Assembly (NCBI GenBank): GCA_029204225.1
Contig: CM055107.1
Span: forward strand, 48,794,550-48,858,549
Source of the DNA: Diphasiastrum complanatum
Lineage: Eukaryota; Streptophyta; Lycopodiopsida; Lycopodiales; Lycopodiaceae
Reading direction: 5' to 3'
DNA length: 64,000 bases
In this document: positions 1-10,895 of the stretch, in pieces
Layout: every line of letters begins with the position of its first letter
How positions within the stretch are numbered: position 1 is the first letter of the stretch
Made by a program: the position numbers and the translations under genes
Notes under the pieces: generated by a model
Database searches by the model: none
What the model saw: only the letters and a program-made list of their open reading frames with translations
Told to the model about the DNA's origin: nothing

Positions 1-523
1 ACACCAAGATTTGACAAGATAGTGAAGCTAGTCTTGTGATTCACTAAGTGTGCTCATTCATTCACCTCTAAATCTTGTATTTATCACTTGCTGGAGTTTA
101 TAAACTTTTAGAAGTGTGGTTTACATGTGGTTTTACAGGTTGAATCAATATCTTAGTGTGTTGATCATATGTTGATCAAGTTTGTTCATTACTAGGTAAT
201 CTTGGCATCCTAGTTTTGGGTATTTTCTAAGAATGCAAGTAACTCTTCACACCATAACTTGATTTGGTCACTTGCTGGAAAGTTTGAGAGCTTAAGCAAG
301 AGTGTGTTCAGGTTGGTTTGATTTTGTAATCCATTCTTAGTGTGTGCAAAGTGTTGCATGTGTTTCAATCTTCCTTTCTATGCTTGGAAACCATCTAGGT
401 TCAAGATAGAAGTGTTTTAGGGTCCTAAATCTTCATAGATCTCTTTATCTATCATTTGTTGAGAGAAAAGTGAGTGCTAAGTGCTTTAGGACAGAACCTA
501 AAAGTTGAAGAAACATTAGAATC
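1..523 (+). other. 5' leader of copia element A
   Basis: Non-coding DNA before the gag start. It is almost identical, inverted, to 63254-63777. It contains loosely repeated phrases such as acttgctgga, so the leader looks internally repetitive. No primer-binding site of the TGGTATCAGAGC type is present, so the 5' LTR junction lies outside the window. Confidence 0.75.
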
Positions 524-3500
524 ATGGCTTCCAATGGTGGGATCATGCTAGAGTCTAGTGAAAGGTTGAGTTCATCAAACTACTCTACTTGGAAAGTGAG
601 GATGGAGTCCTTACTTGAGTTGAATGAACTCATGGACATAGTTGCAGAAATTGAAGAGAGACCTCTCACACTTCAAGAGCAACAAAGGTTTGATAAGAAG
701 GCCAAAAGGGCTCTTCATATCATTAAAATGAATGTTACAAATGAACTTCTCAAGGAAGTTGGAAAGTGTCAAAGTGCAAGTGAGGCATGGAATGCCTTAA
801 AGAAGCTCTTTGAATCAAAGTCCACATCTAGGGTATTGACCCTAAGGAGACAAATATTTTCTAGTAGGCAAAGAGAGGGTGAAAGTGCTCATGCATTTAT
901 CTTGAGAGTTAAGTCCCTAAGTGATGATTTAGCATGCATTGATGAGAACATAAAAGATGGTGAAATAGTCCAAGTTATGTTGAATGGTTTGCTAAATGAA
1001 CATGCTAACCTTGTGCAAAGTTTTGCCATTCAAAGAGTCTTGCCAAGTGTGGTTGACTTGCAAGAAATCTTATTGGCTGAAGAACATAGGTTGCAATCAA
1101 AGCTTGATGGTGCATCCTTGCAAGGTGGAGGTGAAGAGGCTTTCTTCACAAAAGGCAAATTCAAGGGCAAAGGTAAAGGCAAAGGGAAATGGTCCAAAGG
1201 TGGTAACTTTGATCATGATGATCACTCTTCCTCTTCCTCTTCTACTAAGAACAATAAGTCAAAGTTCAAGTGCTTTTATTGTGGGATAAAAGGTCATTTT
1301 GCAAATGAATGTTATAAGAAGAAAAGAGAGCAAGGAGAGAGGCAAGGAAATCTTACAATAGTTGAGGAAGAACATAACACATGTGAATCACTTGTTATGA
1401 CTTCAAGTTTGTTAGCCAACATAGATGATAATGATCCTTGGTGGATTGATAGTGGAGCCTCATCTCACATGACAAGACATAAGGAATACTTTACATCCTT
1501 ATTGTCTTATGAGGGAGAAGGTAACATCATCTACACTGCAAATGATGGTCAATGTGACATCAAAGGCATAGGCACTATTCCTATTTCCCTTTCAACAAAT
1601 AGGAAAGCAAATCTTGAAAATGTTTTGTACATTCCTTCAATCACTAAGAATTTGCTTAGTGTAAGTCAAATGATTGACAAAGGACTTGATGTGGAGTTCA
1701 TTGGAGATGCATGTTTGATAAGTAAATGTGGATCCTTGATTGCTCAAGGTAGGAGGCATGGTAAAATTTTCAAGCTTGATGCATGTGTGATCTCTAATCA
1801 TGAAGGATGTATGGCTAGGGAGCAATTGACAAACCAAGAAGTTTGGCACAAGAGGTTGGGCCATCCCAACTTCAAATCTTTGGAGGTAATGGCAAAGAAA
1901 GAGCTTGTTCTTGGTCTCCCTAAAAGTCTTGTTGCAAACAATAGTGTTTGTGAACATTGTGCCTTGTCCAAATCTCATAGACTTGCTTATTCTAGATCTA
2001 CTTCTAGATCTAAAGAAGCTTTTCAACTTGTGCATTCTGATATTCATTCTTCTAGTACAACTAGCAATGGTGGGGCAAAGATGTATGCAACTTTCATTGA
2101 TGACTTTAGTAGGTATACTTGGATCTATCTTCTTAAAAGTAAGGATGAAGTGTTTGCTGCATTTGTCAAGTTCAAGAATGAAATGGAAAACCAATTCAAT
2201 ACAAAGATCAAATGCCTAAGATCTGATAATGGAGGGGAATACACCTCAAATAGGTTCAAAGACTTTTGTATAGCACATGGGATTAAGAGGGAGATGTCTA
2301 GTCCTAGGACTCCACAACAGAATGGAGTGGCCGAGAGGAAGAATAGAACCCTTTGTGAATGTGCCAAGGCAATGAGACTACATGCTAATCTTGCTAAGTC
2401 TTTTTGGGGGGAAGCTTTAGCACGTGCTAACTATCTATGTAATAGATGGACAAGTGCTTCCTTGGATGGTAAAACTCCTCATGAGGTTCTTTATGGTAGA
2501 AGGCCGAGTGTCAAGCATTGTAGGATCTTTGGATGTACATGTTTTGTCAATATCACACTTGATGATAGAACTAAAGAAGATCCTTCATCAAAGAAGGGTG
2601 TGTTTGTTGGCTATAGTGAAGTAAGCAAGGCTTACAAAGTGTACATTCCTTCTACAAAGAAAGTTGTCATAAGTAGGGATGTCATCTTTCATGAAGAGAA
2701 TGTTTCCAATGTTGTTGATGTTGATGTTGATATGCCTACTAATCATCATGATGTGCAAGATGTCTTGGATGAAGATGGAGATGCCACTCCAAAGCAAACT
2801 TCAAGGAAGACTCAAAGGCAAAGGGCTAAGCCATCAAGGCTAACCTATGACGAAAAAGGAAAGCAAGTGGTGGACAACTCTAACTTTGCTTTTCTTACCT
2901 CTTTTGATGAACCAACTTGTGTAGGTGAAGCAATTCAAAAGAAGGAATGGATCCAAGCCATGGATCATGAGCATCAAGCACTCATCAAAAGCAACACATG
3001 GAGGTTGGTAAAGCTTCCAAAGGACAAGAAGGCAATTGGTTGTAAGTGGATCTTCAAGATCAAGACAAATCAAGATGGATCAATCAACAAGTACAAGGCA
3101 AGGTTGGTGGCAAAGGAGTATGCTCAAGAATATGGTATTGACTATGATGAGACCTTTGCACCCGTGGCAAAGATGGTAACTATTCGAATCCTAATCTCTC
3201 TTGCAACTCTTTATGATTGGGATATGTGGCAAATGGATGTTACTAATGCCTTCTTGAATGGTGATCTTGAAGAAGATATTTACATGGAGCAACCCGAGGG
3301 CTATGTTTCACATGATGAGCCTAATCATGTGTGCTATCTCCAAAAGAGTTTGTATGGGCTAAAGCAAGCACCAAGGAGTTGGTATGCTAAGCTCAATTCC
3401 TTCTTACTTTCTCAAAACTTTGTTATGAGTGAGTATGATCATTCTCTCTACTTTAGATTGAATGAAAATGATATCACTTTACTTTTGATCTATGTTGATG

Positions 3501-4507
3501 ACATTATCTTAAGTGGTGGTAACAATCTAGATATAGATGAAATCAAGATGGCACTCAAAAGAGAGTTTGAAATTCAAGATCTTGGTAAACTTCATTATAT
3601 CTTAGGAATAGAGATTATTAGAACTTCTAAATCTACATTCATATGTCAAGAAAAGTATGTTAACTCTATTCTAAAAAGGTTTCATATGGAAGATTGTAAA
3701 GTTGTTTCTACTCCTATGGAATCAAATGTAAAGCTAACTACAAGAAGTAATGAAAGATCCTTCAAGGACATTACTCTCTATAGAAAGCTAATAGGATCTC
3801 TTATATGGTTAACCATCACAAGACCTGATCTAAGCTTTGTGGTTGGTAAACTAAGTCAATTTATGCAAGATCCTAGTGAGGCTCATTGGAAGCTAGGAAA
3901 GAGAGTACTTAGATACATCTCGGGATCTAGAGATTTTGGCATCTTGTATGGAGGTACTACACCTAACCTTTGTGGATTTTCAGATTCAGATTTTGCAGGT
4001 GATCAAATGGATAGGAAGTCAACAAGTGCCTTTGCAATCTATCTTGGAGATGGAGTGGTCTCATGGCTATCAAAGAAGCAACCAACTATCTCTCTATCTT
4101 CCACTGAAGCCGAGTACAAGGCATTAACAACATGCACCAAGGAGATTCTTTGGATCAAGAGGATGTTATTGGATCTTCACTTGCTGGAACCAGAGAAGAC
4201 TCCAATCATACTTTGTGATAACCTTTCAGCCCAAAGCTTGGCAAGCAATCCTATTTTTCATGCAAGGAGCAAGCACATTGAGATTGCTCACCATTTTGTG
4301 AGAGATCAAGTCATTGCCAAAGAGGTGGAGCTTCAACATGTCTCTTCAAAGGAGTGTGTGGCTGATATCTTCACCAAACCATTGGGAAAGGACCTATATT
4401 TAATGCATAGATCTAATCTTGGAATGTGCTCAAAGACTATGTTGAAACTAGCATCCAATGTTGAAGAGGGAGTATGTAGTTTGGAGTGCAAGCATTCAAG
4501 CCAATGA
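524..4507 (+). CDS. Copia gag-pol polyprotein, uninterrupted (element A)
   Basis: Encodes a 1327-residue polyprotein for particle formation, reverse transcription and integration. Seen in order: gag N-terminal region; CCHC zinc knuckle CFYCGIKGHFANEC near residue 250; protease motif WWIDSGAS near 310; pre-integrase HKRLGH...CEHC near 450; integrase core with HSDIH near 505, SDNGGEY near 568 and the ERKNRT glutamate near 610; reverse transcriptase with YVDDI near 990; RNase H with DSDFAGD near 1155 and SSTEAEY. The start ATG heads a sequence matching the start of the related element B. The last 10 codons come from the LTR remnant, because a deletion removed the normal stop that sits at the LTR edge; A' and B both stop after EEGV. 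The tail should be harmless to the enzymes, but the damaged 3' LTR probably prevents autonomous movement. Confidence 0.95.
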   Translation: MASNGGIMLESSERLSSSNYSTWKVRMESLLELNELMDIVAEIEERPLTLQEQQRFDKKAKRALHIIKMNVTNELLKEVGKCQSASEAWNALKKLFESKSTSRVLTLRRQIFSSRQREGESAHAFILRVKSLSDDLACIDENIKDGEIVQVMLNGLLNEHANLVQSFAIQRVLPSVVDLQEILLAEEHRLQSKLDGASLQGGGEEAFFTKGKFKGKGKGKGKWSKGGNFDHDDHSSSSSSTKNNKSKFKCFYCGIKGHFANECYKKKREQGERQGNLTIVEEEHNTCESLVMTSSLLANIDDNDPWWIDSGASSHMTRHKEYFTSLLSYEGEGNIIYTANDGQCDIKGIGTIPISLSTNRKANLENVLYIPSITKNLLSVSQMIDKGLDVEFIGDACLISKCGSLIAQGRRHGKIFKLDACVISNHEGCMAREQLTNQEVWHKRLGHPNFKSLEVMAKKELVLGLPKSLVANNSVCEHCALSKSHRLAYSRSTSRSKEAFQLVHSDIHSSSTTSNGGAKMYATFIDDFSRYTWIYLLKSKDEVFAAFVKFKNEMENQFNTKIKCLRSDNGGEYTSNRFKDFCIAHGIKREMSSPRTPQQNGVAERKNRTLCECAKAMRLHANLAKSFWGEALARANYLCNRWTSASLDGKTPHEVLYGRRPSVKHCRIFGCTCFVNITLDDRTKEDPSSKKGVFVGYSEVSKAYKVYIPSTKKVVISRDVIFHEENVSNVVDVDVDMPTNHHDVQDVLDEDGDATPKQTSRKTQRQRAKPSRLTYDEKGKQVVDNSNFAFLTSFDEPTCVGEAIQKKEWIQAMDHEHQALIKSNTWRLVKLPKDKKAIGCKWIFKIKTNQDGSINKYKARLVAKEYAQEYGIDYDETFAPVAKMVTIRILISLATLYDWDMWQMDVTNAFLNGDLEEDIYMEQPEGYVSHDEPNHVCYLQKSLYGLKQAPRSWYAKLNSFLLSQNFVMSEYDHSLYFRLNENDITLLLIYVDDIILSGGNNLDIDEIKMALKREFEIQDLGKLHYILGIEIIRTSKSTFICQEKYVNSILKRFHMEDCKVVSTPMESNVKLTTRSNERSFKDITLYRKLIGSLIWLTITRPDLSFVVGKLSQFMQDPSEAHWKLGKRVLRYISGSRDFGILYGGTTPNLCGFSDSDFAGDQMDRKSTSAFAIYLGDGVVSWLSKKQPTISLSSTEAEYKALTTCTKEILWIKRMLLDLHLLEPEKTPIILCDNLSAQSLASNPIFHARSKHIEIAHHFVRDQVIAKEVELQHVSSKECVADIFTKPLGKDLYLMHRSNLGMCSKTMLKLASNVEEGVCSLECKHSSQ
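4463..4472 (+). promoter_or_regulatory. Polypurine tract of element A
   Basis: GAAGAGGGAG lies directly before the LTR remnant and inside the last gag-pol codons. The identical tract abuts the LTR in elements B and A'. It primes plus-strand DNA synthesis in this family. Confidence 0.8.
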
Positions 4508-4547
4508 TCTTGGAGTTTAGATCCACTTAGGATCTGTATTTTTCACA
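4473..4547 (+). repeat. 3' LTR remnant of element A (last 75 bp)
   Basis: Matches the last part of the A' LTR and ends in TTTTTCACA, the same LTR terminus as in A' and B. About 580 bp of LTR between the polypurine tract and TATGTAGTTTGG is missing relative to A'. The breakpoint shares only a T, which suggests an end-joining deletion. Confidence 0.85.
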
Positions 4548-4869
4548 ATAAACAAACTCACAACTTTGACATTTGTCCACCATCGTACAAAGGAGTGGAT
4601 GCCAAGCCGCGGATCATCTTTTCTGCCCTCGTCAATGTGGGTTCGAGTGGGTTCGTAAAGAATGCATCCATCATGTCATCCATGTTGCTCTCATGATCAT
4701 GCATTGTGAATCACACATCCTCGTGTATTGTGTCTCCTTGAGACATATCTTCGTGGAAGTCCGCATGTGCACGTAGGGAAAGTGGTGGCTCTCGTGCGCT
4801 TGCATGTCTGAATCTTGTTGGTTACATGGCAGCGTCTGGTTGAATTATTCTATTATCATGTGAATGAGA
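4548..4869. other. Unclassified spacer between elements A and C
   Basis: Flanking sequence between two retrotransposons. A 67-codon open frame occurs (4573-4776, +) but shows no recognisable domain. Its last bases, TGAGA, are the target duplication of element C. Confidence 0.5.
4865..4869. repeat. Target site duplication of element C, left (TGAGA)
   Basis: TGAGA directly precedes the left LTR and matches 10891-10895 after the right LTR. Five bases is the usual copia duplication. Confidence 0.85.
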
Positions 4870-5511
4870 TGTTGATTTCACACGTGTGGACTGTCCACAA
4901 CATGTACTTGTGATCTCCTAAGGTGTGTAGATGCGCCAAGATCAAGACTAGATTGAGATTCAAGATCTATCTTTGATTCTATGGCAAAAACACACTACTA
5001 CATGCATTCAATCACTTCCAACTCTCAAAAGTGTTCCAAAAATAATCTAAGTAAAAACAAGCTGCTCTCCTCGGGTAAAAAATAAAAAATCATCATGAGC
5101 TCTCGGGTAGAGAGAAAGCTAGAAAACCAATTACTCACAAAATCCACTCAATCTCAAAATCAATTAGATCCAAATGAGAAGTACAATGATACTAGTAGAT
5201 CCACAAGCTACCACTATGCTTAACTATGATTGGCAAACCTCAAATTCGATTGGACCCCTCAAGGTTCCACCTCTAAATCCTATTGGACCTCTTAAATTTC
5301 ATGAAACAAAAGTATTACACTTGTCTACACTCTAATTGGCATGAGTTTTGCCTCTTACTCTATTCTGGCTAAATAGTGGCATTACAAGTGGAAATGGGTA
5401 ATTTGCCATCTATGCCAAATTTGGTCCTATCAACATCCTACACCTAGATGCTTGATATAAAAACATAAGACCCCTATATCTAACATAGATAATCTTTTTC
5501 AATTCTTTACA
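4870..5511 (-). repeat. 3' LTR of element C (left)
   Basis: 642 bp. It is alignable to 10247-10890 along nearly its whole length. Compared with the right copy it lacks roughly 95 bp of ATTGGAC-rich repeats near 5236, but keeps roughly 80 bp near 5007-5087 that the right copy lost. CACACGTGTG lies at 4879-4888, close to one LTR end. Confidence 0.9.
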
Positions 5512-5519
5512 CTCCTCCT
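5512..5519 (-). promoter_or_regulatory. Polypurine tract of element C
   Basis: On the minus strand AGGAGGAG directly precedes the LTR start TGTAAAGAA, the expected site for plus-strand priming. Confidence 0.7.
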
Positions 5520-5529
5520 AAAAAATTAT

Positions 5530-8500
5530 CTATGAAGATTTGAGCATTGATCTTGATATAAGTCCAAGATTAGATCTATGCTTGATGAAAGCACTGTTGC
5601 TCAAAGGCTTGGTGAGTAGATCGACAATACAAGAGGCCGAGTTGACATGCTCCAAATAGATTTCGCCTCCTCTCACAAAATGGTGTGCCACTTCTATATG
5701 CTTGCTTCTTGCATGAAATATGGGACTATTGGCAAGAGCTTGGGCCGAGATATTATCACACTTGATAATTGGTAGATCATATTCCTTGATGCACTTTAGC
5801 TCCAATAATAATCTCTTGATCCAAAACACCTCTTTGGTGGTTGTAGTGAGTGCTTGGTACTCGGTCTCACATGAAGAGAGAGATATAGTATCTTGCTTTT
5901 TGGAAAGCCAAGATATTAGATTGCCTCCAAGAAAGATAGTGTAAGCACTAATAGACTTTCGATCCATCTTGTCACTTGCAAAATCTGAATCCGAGTAGCT
6001 AACAATGGATAGATCTTCACTTTTATAAAGTAGACCATAATCACAAGATGAAGATACATATCTTAGAATCCTCTTGGCCATCTTCCAATGATTAATCATA
6101 GAATCTTGCATAAATTGACTCAATTTGTGCACACAAAAACTTATATCGGGCCTAGTAATGGTAAGCCAAACCAAGGAGCCTACAAGACTCCTAAAAAGTG
6201 TGATGTCCTCAAAGGATCTTTCATCACCTTTATTAGGATCTTTTGCAATTTGCTCCATTGCAGTATCTATGCTCTTAGAATTTTCCATATGGAATTTATT
6301 CAACATAGAGTGAGCATATCTAGGTTGGCATATAAAAATATGATCTTCATAAAAATCAATCTCTAGGCCTAGGATGTAATGTATTTGTCCTAGATCTTGC
6401 ATTTTAAACTCACATCCAAGTGCTAGCTTAGTTTCATCAACTAGCTTGATACAACTTCCACAAAGAATAATGTCATCAACATAAATTAGAAGAATGACAA
6501 TATTACTATCAACAAACTTTAGATACATGGAAAGATCATAGTCATAAAGAGTAAATCATAGTGAGATAAGGAAAGAATTAAGTCTTCAATACCATTATCT
6601 TGGTGCTTGCTTGAGTCCATAAAGACTTTTGAAGAGAAAGCACACTTTGAACTCATTCTTGATGAATCCTTGAGGTTGTTCCATATAGATCTCCTCCTCA
6701 AGATAATCATTTAAAAAATCATTGGATACATCTAATTGGAACACCTTCCACTTAAAGAAATAGGCAAGAGAAATAAGAATTCTTATTGTCACCATCTTTG
6801 CAATGGGTGCAAAGGTCTCCTCATAATCAAGGCCATGGATTTGAGCAAATCCTTTGGCACATAATCTTGCTTTATACTTGTTGATGGTGCCATCTTGATT
6901 GTACTTGATCCAGAATAACCATTTGCAACCAATCACATGCTTGTTGGATGGAGGATCCACAAGCTCCCAAGTATTGTTGGTGATCAATTCATCATACTCT
7001 TGCTTCATGACATCATACCACTCCTTGGTATTGAGTGCCTCTTGTACATTCTTTGGCTCTTCATGAGAGACATAAAAAACATAATTAGTGGAATCAAGAT
7101 CCACATGTTTGCCTTTGTCAACATATGAGAGCCTCTTAGGCTCGGATCCATCTCTCATGGATCTTCTTGGTGAGAAAATCCAGAGTCTTCTTCAATTCTC
7201 GACCCCATCACATCATAATTGTCTTCAAAATCAATAATAGGTGATGCATCCATAGACTTCTTGATCTCAGCCTCTTCAAAAGATGAATGTTGATCTTCAT
7301 GAAAGACAACATCTCTACTTTCAATAACTTGAGAAATAGAGAGTACAAAGACTCTATAGGCCTTTTTGGTGGATGAGTATCCAATCATGATCCCTTTGCA
7401 TGCACTAGGATCTTCCTTCTTCCTTGTTTCCAAGGGAATATGGGCAAAGCATATGCATCCAAAAACTCTAAGGTGATCAACCTTAGGCTTCTTCAAATAT
7501 AAGATTTCATATGGTGACTTTCCTCCAAGAGCTATATGTGGGAGCCTATTGCAAAGATAATTTGCACAATTAATGGCTTCTCCCCAAAAATGTTTGGGCA
7601 AAGATGCCTCAATTCTCATAGATTTTGCACATTCACATAGAGATCTATCCTTTCTCTCGGCCACTCCATTTTGATATGGAGAATAGGCACAAGAGAACCC
7701 TTTTTTAATGCCTTCAAGCTCACAAACATCATGAAATTTATTGGAGATATATTCACCACCTCCATCACATCTAAGAGCTTTAATCTTGAATGAGAATTGC
7801 TTCTCTACATAAGCTTTGAAAATAAGGAAATGATCAAGCACCATAGATTTAGAAGCAAGAAGATATATCCAAGTGAATCTTGTGAAATCATCAATGAAAG
7901 CAACAAAACAAGTGGCTCCTCCCTTGCTTATAGTTGATGAGAAATGCACATCCGAGTGGATTAGCTCCAAAGGATGCTTGTTTTTTTATAGAAGATCTTG
8001 TAAATGGCTTTTTGTGAGATTTAGCAATAGCACAAGCCTCACAAGGCTTGATCTTCTTGGAGAATGACTTTGTCAAGCCAATAGCTTTGGTCTCTTTGAT
8101 CATAGAGAGCATGGATTTGTAGTTGGGATGTCCCAACCTCCTATGCCATAATTCCTCCATAGAGAGCTTGTTCACAAGAGCAATATTACAAGAATTCACA
8201 TATTCATTTGGATCTAGTTTATAGATGCCTCAAAATCTAGATCCGAATGCAGTATCTCATCATTATTCTTGATAGTACAAGTATCAACTTTGAATTTTAC
8301 ATCAAGGCCGTTATCAAGAAATTGGCCAACACTAATGAGATTCTTAGTAAGCTTAGGCACATAAAGCACTTTAGAAAGAGAAAGAGCTTTAGAGGATGCA
8401 GGCTTTAAGGGAATGTTCCCTATGCCTTCAATAGGACATTCAAAATCATTTGCAGTGTATATTGATTTCTTGACTCTGTCATAAGGTGCAATAGAAGAGA

Positions 8501-9495
8501 AAGAATCCTTGGAGCTACACATATGTGAACAGGCTCCACTGTCAATATACCACAAGCCGTCCTTCTTGAAAGGAGTGGATGAGAAGCTAGAGACCATAAG
8601 AGATCCCTCTCCATCACTTGCAATAGTGTCTTCCTTATCATTTGTGATGTTGGCTTGCTTGAGTCGATTCTTCTTCTTGAAGCAATTGGTGGCATAATTG
8701 CCTTTATTGCCACAATAAAAGCACTTGATCTTCTTCTTCTTGAGCTTGGATGATGAGGCATTAGAGGAATCATCTTCCTCCTCATCTTTGTCTTTGGATT
8801 TGGCTTTGTTCTTGCTTGAGGATTGTTGAAATTGGTTCTTGCTCCTCCCTTTGTGCTTGTCCTTGGCAAAGAGGGCTTTGCCATCATTATGAGTGAGAGA
8901 AAGCTTGTCCATCCTCAAGAGCTTGTACTCTTGTCTTGATTCTTCATAAATTAGCACATTTTGGAGAGCCTCCAAACTTGGTAGCTCCTCCTTAATGGCA
9001 TAGGATTGGACAAGGTTATCAAATTCACTTCTCAAGCCATTGAGAATGACTTGGACTAGCTCATTTTGATTAATGGAATCACCAATGCAAGCAAGCTCTC
9101 TATGAATATATTTTACTCTCAAAACATAACTAGATGCACTCTCATCACTCTTTTGGCTACTTTGAAAGAATTTATAAGAGTGAGGAGCCTAGAGGTGTTC
9201 CTAGCCTCATAGATAGTCTTGAGGCAATCCCAACCTTCTTTGGCTGTTGTACAAGTACCTATCTCCCTCAATATCTCATTAGAGACATTCATCTTAATGT
9301 AGTGGAGAGCCATCCTAGATCTCTTTTTGTATTTTTGAACCTCTTGAAGAACTTGTGGTTCTTTTTCAAGGCCAAGAACTATGTCCATCACGTCTTGAAG
9401 ATCAAGATGGACTCCATCCTCATCTTCCAGATTGAATAGTTTGAAGTGGACAATCTTTCACTTGGTTCCAACAAAGATAAACTCATTGAAGCCAT
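5530..9495 (-). pseudogene. Broken copia gag-pol (element C)
   Basis: Once a polyprotein of about 1,320 codons. Pieces in order from the minus-strand start at 9495: gag start (MASMSL...), gag body 9391-9119, gag with zinc knuckle CFYCGNKGNYATNC and protease WYIDSGACSHM (9122-8214), pre-integrase (8199-7891), integrase with CDGGGEY (7970-7155), reverse transcriptase start (7158-6595), then YVDDI through RNase H (6528-5530). Lesions seen: frame changes near 9400, 9175, 8220, 7985 (in a homopolymer run) and 7157, plus three in-frame stops between 6594 and 6550. The zinc knuckle also has Asn in place of its His. It cannot make a full polyprotein; individual segments remain long because the damage is moderate. 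Confidence 0.93.
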
Positions 9496-10234
9496 TTGAA
9501 GTGAAGAAAACTCAAATGATGAACAATAAATGTTGCTACACACTCTCAATAGGATCCAATAATGAAGTACTATCTCCTCCTATGAAAGATCTTGCAACTA
9601 TTTGTGAATTGATTCTCACTAGCTACTCAAATCTCTTTAAAACAAGATCTATTTCATATCAAATGATGGAATATAGACAAAGTTAGGATCATTTACTCTT
9701 AGCATGTGCGAAATACACTAAGTAATCAAATTTGACTCAAACTCACTGATATTGCATGAAACAAACTGGCTATGATCTCAAAACAATGTCTAGATCACTT
9801 ATAGATGAGATTGGTAACCACACAACTGTGAACAGAGATCTAACAAGCAATCTCTTGACCAAACCAAATGTGTCCACCCAAGTCTAGGTTCCCTACCTAA
9901 CCCTCTTCAAAAGATTATAACTTCTGATTGGCTCAACCAAATGGAATGAAACTGATTGCATCAAAAACTAGACAAAAATAGCTTCAAAACAAGCTATCAA
10001 GCAAGATAAATAGATTAAGCATGAGAGAGTACTCTCAATTTGAAATTGGATATTCTTCACACGTGTTTGAGCACCTGATTCCGTACAGTACCAAGGTCAG
10101 ACCCAATCAATGCCCTGATGATCTCTTTTGATCCAAAGTTAGACAAGATAGCTAGGAAAATGGATCTTGACAAGCTCAAGATTGATGAAAAGTTTTCACT
10201 TAAATGGATCAAAATGAATGGTAATCTTAGGTAG
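9496..10234 (-). other. 5' leader of element C
   Basis: Non-coding DNA between the primer-binding site and the old gag start. No domain-bearing ORF was seen. A partial TTCACACGTGT motif occurs near 10057. Confidence 0.65.
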
Positions 10235-10246
10235 ACTCTGATATCA
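10235..10246 (-). promoter_or_regulatory. Primer-binding site of element C
   Basis: On the minus strand TGATATCAGAGT directly follows the LTR end (TCAACA). It is close to the initiator-Met tRNA type TGGTATCAGAGC seen intact in elements B and E, and carries two changes. Confidence 0.8.
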
Positions 10247-10890
10247 TGTTGATTTCACACGTGTGGACTGTCCACAACATGTACTTGTGATCTCCTAAGG
10301 TGTGTAGATGCACCAAGATCAAGACTAGATTGAGATTTAAAATCTATCTTTGATTATATGGCAAAAACACACTACTACATGCATAGAAAATCATCATGAG
10401 CTCTCGGGTAGAGACAGAAAGCTAGAAAACCAATTACTCACAAAATCCACTCAATCTCAAAATCAATTAGATCCAAATGAGGAGTACAATGATACTAGTA
10501 GATCCACAAGCTGGCACTATGCTTAACTATGATTGGACCACACTTTGCCACCTCTTAATCCTATTGGACCATTGATCCATTCACCTCTAAATTCTATTGG
10601 ACCATTTTCAAGCAAACCTCAAATTCTATTGGACCCCTCAAGGTTCCACCTCTAAATCCTATTGGACCTCTTAAATTTCATGAAACAAAAGTATTACACT
10701 TGTCTACACTCTAATTGGCATGAGTTTAGCCTCTTACTCTATTTTGGCTAAATAGTGGCATTACAAGTGGAAATGGGTAATTTGCTATCTATGCCAAATT
10801 TGGTCCTATCAATATCCTACACCTAGGTGCTTGATATAAAAACATAAGACCCCTATATCTAACATAGATAATCTTTTTCATTTCTTCACA
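10247..10890 (-). repeat. 5' LTR of element C (right)
   Basis: 644 bp, paired with 4870-5511. It holds a run of diverged ATTGGACC-type repeats (about 10530-10660), partly lost from the left copy. CACACGTGTG lies at 10256-10265. Confidence 0.9.
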
Positions 10891-10895
10891 TGAGA
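10891..10895. repeat. Target site duplication of element C, right (TGAGA)
   Basis: Matches 4865-4869 and directly follows the right LTR. Confidence 0.85.

Larger units (their letters stand above)
1..4547 (+). mobile_element. Ty1/copia retrotransposon A, 5' end outside window, 3' LTR truncated
   Basis: Seen: a non-coding leader (1-523), one long gag-pol frame (524-4507), a polypurine tract and a 75-bp LTR remnant. The same sequence occurs inverted at 58670-63777 (element A'), which still has a 655-bp 3' LTR; that comparison shows what A has lost. The 5' LTR and primer-binding site must lie upstream of base 1. Domain order (gag, protease, integrase, reverse transcriptase, RNase H) is the copia order. 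Inference: a fairly recent insertion whose 3' LTR was later mostly deleted. Confidence 0.93.
4870..10890 (-). mobile_element. Ty1/copia retrotransposon C, complete ends, degenerate coding region
   Basis: Seen: LTRs at 4870-5511 and 10247-10890, both TG...CA on the plus strand, flanked by TGAGA on both sides. Reading on the minus strand, a primer-binding site follows the right LTR and a purine tract precedes the left one. The internal gag-pol has several frameshifts and stops. The LTRs differ by substitutions and by separate internal deletions, so this is clearly older than element B. Confidence 0.93.

Noticed and set aside
1637-2194. 185-codon minus-strand ORF, also at 61583-62140
   Set aside because: Antisense shadow of the integrase part of gag-pol in A and A'; its conservation follows from the coding strand.
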